The position numbers and the translations under genes are program-made. The notes under the pieces are model-generated. The model did no database searches and had not been told where the DNA came from. It saw only the letters and a list, made by a program, of their open reading frames with translations. This document shows, one piece after another, positions 13,605 through 18,209 of a stretch of DNA of 18,209 nucleotides. The stretch's first letter is position 1; each line of letters opens with the position of its first letter. This stretch comes from Anaerolinea thermophila (GTDB taxonomy: Bacteria; Chloroflexota; Anaerolineae; Anaerolineales; DRKV01): assembly GCA_020722405.1 (NCBI GenBank), contig DYKW01000014.1, forward strand, positions 1 through 18,209. Direction: 5' to 3'.

Positions 13605-15809
13605 ATGACGCTTGAACGTGGCGCACTGATCAATAAACGATACCGCATTGTAGAGATTCTTGGCCAGGGGGGGATGGGGGCAGTGTATCGCGCTGTGGAT
13701 GAGAATCTGGGTGTGGAAGTCGCCATCAAAGAAAACCTGTTTACCACGGATGAATACGCTCGCCAGTTCCGACGCGAAGCGATCATTCTGGCAAATTTGC
13801 GCCACTCCAATCTGACACGTGTAACGGACCACTTTGAAATTCCTGGTCAGGGGCAATATTTGATTATGGACTTTATCGAGGGGGAGGACTTGCGCCAACG
13901 TATGGATCGGGAAGGGCAATTGCCGGAAGCAGAAGTGATTGTCTTGGGGATGGCAATTTGTGAAGCCTTAACCTACCTGCATACCAGTGAACCTAAAATT
14001 GTCCATCGCGATATTAAGCCAGGGAATGTAAAGATTACCCCTGACGGGCGCGTTTTTTTGGTGGACTTTGGTCTGGCAAAAATCGTTCAGGCCGGGCAGG
14101 CCACGACCACAGGAGCGCGCGCCATGACGCCGGGTTACTCGCCACCGGAACAGTACGGCACAGCCCGTACCGACCACCGTTCTGACATCTACTCTTTGGG
14201 GGCAACGTTGTACGCCGCGTTGTGTGGCGCACTGCCCGAAGATGGGTTGTCACGGGCCATGGAGCAGGCTACGTTGACCCCGGTGCGCAAGCACAACCCT
14301 AACGTTTCCCGCCGTCTGGCTGCTGCTCTGGAAAAATCTCTGGCTGTACAGCCAGATGACCGTTTCCAGACCGCCGAAGAATTTCGCCTGGCCTTGTTGG
14401 GGGCCTCTCGTTCGACTCGTAAGTTGAATAATGGCCCGCTGGTCGTCATGCCCCCTCCAAGTGCTACTGATGAATCTCCCTTGGCTACCGAGGAACCTGC
14501 TCCAACGGATGATGGATCACCACCAATCAGCGATCCACTCTCGCCACCTGGTAGCGATCCCTTTGCTCGTAATAAACCGCTTGAAGAACTTATCGATGAG
14601 CATACCCGCTCGGTGCTGAAAAAACGTAAAAAAGGCCATGGTTGTTTGGTGACCTTGTTATTGTTGATTGTTGCCTTGGCAGCGGCTGGTGGCTGGTTCG
14701 TGTACCAATACCCTGCCCAGGCGCAGCAATCGGTGGCGACGGTATCCGCTTACGTTATGAGTATTCCCAACCGTCCACCCTTTGCACCAATGCGCATTAC
14801 TGCTACGCCAGAGAATACTTCTACCGCAACGGTTCTCGCGGTGGTGGATGGTGCGACCGCTACACCTCTAGAATTCATGCCCACACCTTCCCCTACAGCA
14901 ACACAAGCACCGACTTTTACCCCTATGCTTACCTCAACATCGACCCCTTTGCCAACGCCCTTGGGCGGTGGTTCCGGTGAGCTGGCTATTGTTTCCACCA
15001 AAAGCGGCGATCCGCAAATCTGGCTGGTGAATTTGGATGGTGGCAGCGCCCGGCAACTGACTTTCATCGCCGGCGGTGCCTGTCAGCCAGAATGGAACCC
15101 CGATGGTAGTCGTCTGGTATTTGTTTCCCCGTGCCCTGGGTATCAGGAGGCGTATGTCGGCAGTAGTCTGTTCGTCATCGATGTCGAAGATGATGGTTCG
15201 TCGTCTCCCCCATCATCGCCATTGCGGAAATCTTCTGGAGATTACGACCCGGCCTGGTCTCCAGATGGGTCGAAGATCCTCTTTACTTCGTTGCGTGGTA
15301 CCGGCAATCCGGCGGTTTATATGCTGGATTTGGCAACCGATGAAGTCACTCCGCTGGCTACGCAAGGAACGCAAAATATACAGCCGGAATGGTCGCCGGA
15401 TGGTAAGAAAGTCGTGTATATTTCCACGGCGAAGAATGGTCAACGCATCTGGATGATGAATGCTGACGGTTCCAATCCTGAGCCGTTTTCTGATAGTGCC
15501 GGGTTGTATTTTCGTCCCGAATGGTCGCCGTCTGGAAAACAACTGGTGTTTACTTTCCGAGTCGATGTCAATACCGTGCCTTTATTCTATGCCTCTTCTG
15601 CGGATCACTTTGCCTCTTTCGCACTGATGGCGGATAAGGCTCCTAAGCGAGGGGGATCTTACTCACCGGATGGGAAATGGGTGGTATACGAAGGTTGGCC
15701 CGATGGCGTCAATCACGGTATTTGGATTGTAAGTGCATCCGGCGGTGAACCAAAGTTGTTGTTTGATTTCCCCGATGCTTGGGAATTTGACCCCGCCTGG
15801 CGCCCTTGA
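13605..15809 (+). CDS. Membrane Ser/Thr protein kinase with extracytoplasmic PD40 beta-propeller
   Basis: This 734-residue protein is a PknB-like Hanks-type kinase. The kinase domain (about 13-266) has the G-loop GQGGMG (20-25), VAIK with K42, HRDIKPGN (134-141, catalytic D136), DFG (154-156) and an activation segment TTTGARAMTPGYSPPEQYG, so it looks active. A Pro/Asp-rich linker (about 277-335) leads to one membrane span (about 347-368). Outside follow a Thr/Pro-rich stalk (about 397-452) and a TolB/PD40-like propeller with repeats ending EWNPDG, AWSPDG, EWSPDG, EWSPSG, SYSPDG and AWRP (496-734). The propeller probably binds a ligand, protein or wall component that controls kinase activity; this is inference. 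The ATG at 13605 is chosen because GGAG lies 12 bases upstream, a rather long spacing. Substrates are unknown; the preceding cytoplasmic coiled-coil protein is a candidate only by position. Confidence 0.92.
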   Translation: MTLERGALINKRYRIVEILGQGGMGAVYRAVDENLGVEVAIKENLFTTDEYARQFRREAIILANLRHSNLTRVTDHFEIPGQGQYLIMDFIEGEDLRQRMDREGQLPEAEVIVLGMAICEALTYLHTSEPKIVHRDIKPGNVKITPDGRVFLVDFGLAKIVQAGQATTTGARAMTPGYSPPEQYGTARTDHRSDIYSLGATLYAALCGALPEDGLSRAMEQATLTPVRKHNPNVSRRLAAALEKSLAVQPDDRFQTAEEFRLALLGASRSTRKLNNGPLVVMPPPSATDESPLATEEPAPTDDGSPPISDPLSPPGSDPFARNKPLEELIDEHTRSVLKKRKKGHGCLVTLLLLIVALAAAGGWFVYQYPAQAQQSVATVSAYVMSIPNRPPFAPMRITATPENTSTATVLAVVDGATATPLEFMPTPSPTATQAPTFTPMLTSTSTPLPTPLGGGSGELAIVSTKSGDPQIWLVNLDGGSARQLTFIAGGACQPEWNPDGSRLVFVSPCPGYQEAYVGSSLFVIDVEDDGSSSPPSSPLRKSSGDYDPAWSPDGSKILFTSLRGTGNPAVYMLDLATDEVTPLATQGTQNIQPEWSPDGKKVVYISTAKNGQRIWMMNADGSNPEPFSDSAGLYFRPEWSPSGKQLVFTFRVDVNTVPLFYASSADHFASFALMADKAPKRGGSYSPDGKWVVYEGWPDGVNHGIWIVSASGGEPKLLFDFPDAWEFDPAWRP

Positions 15810-16227
15810 GCGCACAGAGACTGATAAAAAGCAGCGCGTGGCGCAATTTTTATGCCACGCGCTGCTCTTAACGCAAAGCCGCAAAGACGCCAAGGTTTTT
15901 CTGGATACGCGCCGGTTTTGGCGCTAAAACGTAACTGGCTACCTGGCTCTGGAAATTCATCCACAAATGACGCAGATTGTAGAAAAAATCGGCGAAAACT
16001 GCGTTGTTTACGGTAATTGATTTGAGGGTAGGCGAAGACATTGCCCTCCCCTACCCTCTTTGACGTTGGTTGAGGGATGCCTGTGCGGCATCCTGCCGCA
16101 GCCAGACGTATCGCCGACCTGCCTGTGCCACTTGCTCCATGAAATGGTACGGAGTGGTATGCTCGGCCCCACCAGGCAGAGCCTGGCGGTATGGGATAGG
16201 CAGGTTCGAACTTACCTATCCCGGATT
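15810..16227. other. Intergenic region with repeat words and several hairpins
   Basis: After the terminator come words of two dispersed families: TTAACGCAAAGCCGCAAAG, continuing GACGCCAAGG (15868-15894), and TCCACAAATGACGCAGATT (15959-15977). Three further inverted repeats follow: GAGGGTAGG/CCTACCCTC (16024-16032, 16050-16058), GGATGCC/GGCATCC (16075-16081, 16087-16093) and GGGATAGG/CCTATCCC (16193-16200, 16215-16222). None has a clear T-run. The GGTTCGAAC at 16203-16211 resembles a tRNA T-loop but no tRNA fold surrounds it. No gene is seen. Confidence 0.55.
15826..15866 (-). terminator. Intrinsic terminator between convergent kinase and ATPase genes
   Basis: AGCAGCGCGTGGC (15830-15842) and GCCACGCGCTGCT (15854-15866) form a perfect 13-bp stem with an 11-base loop. 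On the minus strand the stem runs into TTTTTATC, a canonical terminator. On the plus strand it begins 20 bases after the kinase stop and is followed by CTTAACG, so it probably also limits kinase transcription. For the minus strand it lies about 360 bases beyond the ATPase fragment. Confidence 0.75.
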
Positions 16228-17172
16228 TTACCCTGGTATATAACGTAACAGGCGCAGACCATTGAACACAACCAGTACGGTGCTGCCCTCGTGGCCGATT
16301 ACGCCTAACGGCAGCGGTAAATCTAATCCAGAAGTAGTGGCAACCAGCAGCACGATGACCGCGAGCGCGAACGTCAGGTTTTGCCATACTATTCGGCGGG
16401 CGTGTCGTGCCAGCCCTAAAGCGTACGGCAGGTGTGTCAGGTCATCGGCCATGAGCACCACGTCGGCGGTTTCGAGCGCAACATCGGTGCCTGCCCCGCC
16501 CATGGCGATACCCACATCGGCGCTGGCCAGCGCGGGGGCATCGTTGACGCCGTCGCCGAGCATGGCAATCGCTCCGTATCGCCGACGTAGGTCTTGCAGC
16601 AGCCGTACTTTGTCTTCGGGCAGCAGTTCGGCATGGAATTCGTCTACGCCGGTTTGTGCGGCGATGGCTGCAGCCACACACGGGTTGTCGCCCGTCAACA
16701 TGACGGTTTTGCGGATGCCCAGTCGCTTGAGGGCGCTGATGATTTCGGCCGCGTTTGGACGCAGCGTATCGGCAACGGCCAGCAATCCCAGGAAACCTTT
16801 GTCGACGGCGTACAACAGCATGACGGTTTTCCCTTCGTTTTCCAGTGTCTGCATTCGATGGCGCAATTCAGCGGGGATAGCGATACCGCGCAGTTGAAAC
16901 AAGCGCTCGTTACCTAGCCAGATGCGCTGCCCTGTGACCAGGGCTTCGATACCCTGTCCCGTGTGTGCCTGAAATTCGGTGGCCGTTGGAAGAGAAATGC
17001 CGCGCCGATTGGCTCCCTGGACGACCGCGACCGCCAGGGGGTGCTCGGAGCGGGCCTCCGCGGCGGCCACCAGGCCTAGCAGTTCCTCGGGGGGGGTATC
17101 TCCCCAGGGAATCAGGTCTGTAAGGGCAGGTTTCCCCGCGGTCAGGGTGCCCGTTTTGTCGAAGGCAATCAC
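16228..17172 (-). pseudogene. 5'-truncated P1B-4-type metal-transporting ATPase (PfeT/CoaT-like), C-terminal half
   Basis: The 314 readable residues begin right at the phosphorylation motif DKTGTLT (5-11, Asp5) and contain SEHPLA (42-47), TGDN (160-163), GDGVNDAPALASADVGIAM (206-224), and two final membrane spans with HEGST (294-298). The HEG(G/S)T motif in the last span is a mark of P1B-4 ATPases, which export Fe(II), Co(II) or similar metals. The N-terminal half (first membrane spans, actuator domain, SPC motif) is absent: intact relatives have about 600-700 residues. Upstream of the GTG at 17172 the frame stays open to a TGA at 17215-17217, and the codons just before (QKAAELQV) still resemble the family, so the break is near 17190. 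There is no good ribosome binding site. It lies downstream of perR on the same strand, the known context of PerR-controlled PfeT. The fragment alone cannot transport. Confidence 0.85.
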
Positions 17173-17317
17173 CTGTAATTCCGCAGCTTTCTGGTTGCAA
17201 GGTGGGCTTGCTGATCAACTGCAATGTCAGGGTCCTGCCTGAAGGATGGCATTCGCTGGGTGGTGAATGACTTTCCAGATTCTCTGCGTTCTCCTCGAGC
17301 TCTGCGGTAAGCAGATA
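17173..17317. other. Junction between the ATPase remnant and perR
   Basis: This stretch holds the last family-like codons of the ATPase (to about 17193), about 75 bases of unassigned sequence and the right copy of the 48-bp repeat, which ends exactly at the perR stop codon. It is where about half of the ATPase gene should be. Confidence 0.6.
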
Positions 17318-17318
17318 C
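17271..17318. repeat. 48-bp dispersed direct repeat, right copy
   Basis: It is identical to positions 1-48 at 46 of 48 places and in the same orientation (differences at TCCTCGAG against TCCGCGGG). It sits between the perR stop and the truncated ATPase, touching the last base of the perR stop codon. Confidence 0.75.
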
Positions 17319-17764
17319 TATGCAGGATTGATTTCTATTTGACGTTGTTGACATTCGGGGCACAGGCCGTAGTACATCAGGCGCGCGCCGAGCAATTTGT
17401 AATGAGAATTTTGACCGACTTCCTCATCCAATGCGGTTACACTGGAGGTCGGCAGGTCGATGACGCGATGGCAAGAGATACACGCCAGGTTGACGTGTGG
17501 CGTGGTATCAGCGTCGTAGTGGATAGCGTCGTCTCCTGCACTGCCCAGCGTGTGGATTAACCCCAGGGAGACCAGCGTCTCCAGGGTGTTGTAAACGGTT
17601 GCCAGGCTCATGTTGGGGAATTGTGCCTGCAAGGTGGCGTAGATTTGCTGCGCGGTAGGGTGTTCGTCGCTCTCGACCAGCAAGCGGCAGATGGCTTCGC
17701 GTTGCGGGGTGATGCGCTTTCCTTGCTGGCGCAAGGCGGTAATTAGATCTTCCAGGGTGTTCAT
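17318..17764 (-). CDS. perR: Peroxide-responsive Fur-family repressor PerR
   Basis: This 148-residue protein is a Fur-family DNA-binding metalloregulator. It has the winged helix with SLATVYNTLETL (53-64) and the four-cysteine structural zinc site C95xxC98 and C135xxC138. Compared with Bacillus PerR, the regulatory-metal ligands are present as H35, D84, H90 and D103; the second His of the HxH pair (PerR H93) is Asn92 here. Asp rather than Glu at 103 is the PerR-like state linked to peroxide sensing. Two near-perfect PerR boxes over its own promoter support PerR over Fur or Zur and indicate autoregulation. The ATG at 17764 has AAGGA with a 6-base spacer. Downstream on the same strand is a P1B-4 ATPase remnant. 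PerR normally represses peroxide defence and iron-efflux genes with Fe or Mn bound. Confidence 0.9.
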   Translation of the reverse strand: MNTLEDLITALRQQGKRITPQREAICRLLVESDEHPTAQQIYATLQAQFPNMSLATVYNTLETLVSLGLIHTLGSAGDDAIHYDADTTPHVNLACISCHRVIDLPTSSVTALDEEVGQNSHYKLLGARLMYYGLCPECQQRQIEINPA

Positions 17765-17777
17765 GTTTCGTCCTTGT

Positions 17778-17792
17778 TTATAATAATTATAA
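17778..17792. promoter_or_regulatory. PerR box 1 (perfect)
   Basis: TTATAATAATTATAA is a perfect 7-1-7 palindrome that equals the Bacillus PerR box consensus TTATAATnATTATAA. It lies between the -10 and the start codon of perR, over or just past the predicted transcription start. Confidence 0.85.
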
Positions 17793-17794
17793 AG

Positions 17795-17809
17795 TAATAA
17801 TAATTATAA
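17795..17809. promoter_or_regulatory. PerR box 2 (one mismatch)
   Basis: TAATAATAATTATAA differs from box 1 at a single position and starts 17 bases away from it. It covers the -10 hexamer of the perR promoter, so bound repressor would block RNA polymerase. Confidence 0.82.
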
Positions 17810-17831
17810 ATAAGAAGCGTTATTTTGTCAA
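17803..17831 (-). promoter_or_regulatory. Consensus sigma-70 promoter of perR
   Basis: Read on the minus strand, TTGACA (17826-17831) and TATAAT (17803-17808) are both perfect and separated by exactly 17 bases. Transcription would start near 17796, about 30 bases before the perR ATG. Such a strong promoter fits a gene held down by its own product. Confidence 0.9.
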
Positions 17832-17832
17832 G

Positions 17833-17919
17833 ATGGCACTCAAATTTTGGAGATCCCCCAAAAACTTTAGCGCAAAGTCGTAAAATATCATTTCAAAAAT
17901 TCGGGGGAATGGGTGCCAT
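17833..17919. repeat. Inverted-repeat-bounded element beside the perR promoter
   Basis: ATGGCACTC (17833-17841) and GGGTGCCAT (17911-17919) pair over 9 positions with one G-U. Inside are a CCCCC/GGGGG pair and CCCAAAAACTTTAGCGCAAAG (17857-17877), which matches 48-68 at 19 of 21 places. It starts 2 bases beyond the perR -35 box. It is probably a small repeat element or its remnant. Confidence 0.5.
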
Positions 17920-17936
17920 TTTAAACGCCAAGACGC

Positions 17937-18209
17937 AAGTCGCGTAGTCGGATAGTCGGGTAGTTTGATAGTTTGATAGTTTGATAGTTTGATAGTTGGC
18001 GCTCAGCCTATAGCAGCAGAGGCAGATCCCACGCCGCCGGGTAGTCGGGTAGTTAGGTAGTTCGATAGTTTGGTAGTTTGGTAGTTTGGTAGTTGGCGCT
18101 CAGCCTATAGCAGCAGAGGCGGCTCCCATGCCGCCGGATAGTCGCGTAGTCGGGTAGTTTGATAGTTTGATAGTTGGCGCTCAGCCTATAGCAGCAGAGG
18201 CAGATCCCA
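17937..18209 (+). repeat. Compound satellite: 8-bp tandem units alternating with a 41-bp unit
   Basis: Octamers of the form TAGTTTGA, TAGTTTGG or TAGTCGGG run in tandem from 17945 (a degenerate one from 17937). Each block ends in TAGTTGGC and is followed by a 41-bp unit starting GCTCAGCCTATAGCAGCAGA. The 41-bp units start at 18001, 18098 and 18179 (the last is cut by the window end). Octamer blocks are 17945-18000 (7 units), 18042-18097 (7) and 18139-18178 (5). The repeat period is therefore 97 then 81 bases, a difference of exactly two octamers. The 41-bp unit contains GGCGGCTCCCATGCCGCC, which can form a hairpin. It has no CRISPR character: spacers are not unique. No coding frame is supported. 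Confidence 0.9.

Noticed and set aside
16193..16222. GGTTCGAAC flanked by inverted repeats, resembling a tRNA T-arm
   Set aside because: No acceptor, D or anticodon arm around it; the stem is 8 bp with a 14-base loop, not a tRNA geometry.
16910..17224. Frameshifted 104-codon frame overlapping the ATPase 5' end, considered as the missing N-terminal part
   Set aside because: Its translation has no P-type ATPase features; the family-like codons upstream of DKTGTLT are in the ATPase frame itself, so this is truncation, not a frameshift.
17937..18209. CRISPR array
   Set aside because: The material between the 41-bp units is itself repetitive octamer sequence, not unique spacers, and no cas gene is present.

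Overview
The window most likely comes from a member of the Chloroflexota (Anaerolineae-like). This is inferred from the style of the genes, not from a search: a monoderm-type lipoprotein binding protein (LAAC lipobox), a Hanks-type kinase with a Thr/Pro-rich stalk and PD40 propeller, a gyrB starting with GTG, and intergenic regions full of short dispersed repeats.

Layout. (1) 1-226: repeat debris. (2) 227-7020, minus strand: a branched-chain or polar amino-acid ABC importer in the order livJ (binding lipoprotein), livH and livM (permeases), livG and livF (ATPases), followed after a terminator-like hairpin by an ornithine-cyclodeaminase/mu-crystallin family gene. LivM carries an unusual membrane extension of about 235 residues at its N-terminus. 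A strong hairpin separates livJ from livH, and another terminator-like hairpin lies in the livJ leader. (3) 7021-7878: non-coding, with two palindromic repeat elements. (4) 7879-8859, plus: an unrecognised multi-pass membrane protein. (5) 9020-10939, plus: gyrB, complete. (6) 11058-13298, plus: an unrecognised 746-residue protein made of two tandem copies of a [coiled coil + PH/GRAM-like] module and a C-terminal zinc ribbon. (7) 13605-15809, plus: a membrane Ser/Thr kinase with an outside PD40 propeller. (8) 16228-17764, minus: perR, with a consensus promoter and two PerR boxes, and downstream of it the 3' half of a P1B-4-type metal ATPase (PfeT/CoaT-like). (9) 17833-18209: inverted repeats and a compound satellite made of 8-bp and 41-bp units.

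How the parts may work together. The liv genes form one import system, and the OCD-family enzyme may act on an imported amino acid. PerR and the ATPase match the known peroxide/iron-efflux pairing, but here the pump is broken at its 5' end. The least explained pieces are the duplicated 746-residue protein beside a sensor-type kinase, and the satellite array whose unit sizes change by whole octamers and whose relatives occur elsewhere in the window. No CRISPR array, tRNA, rRNA, phage gene or transposase gene was seen.
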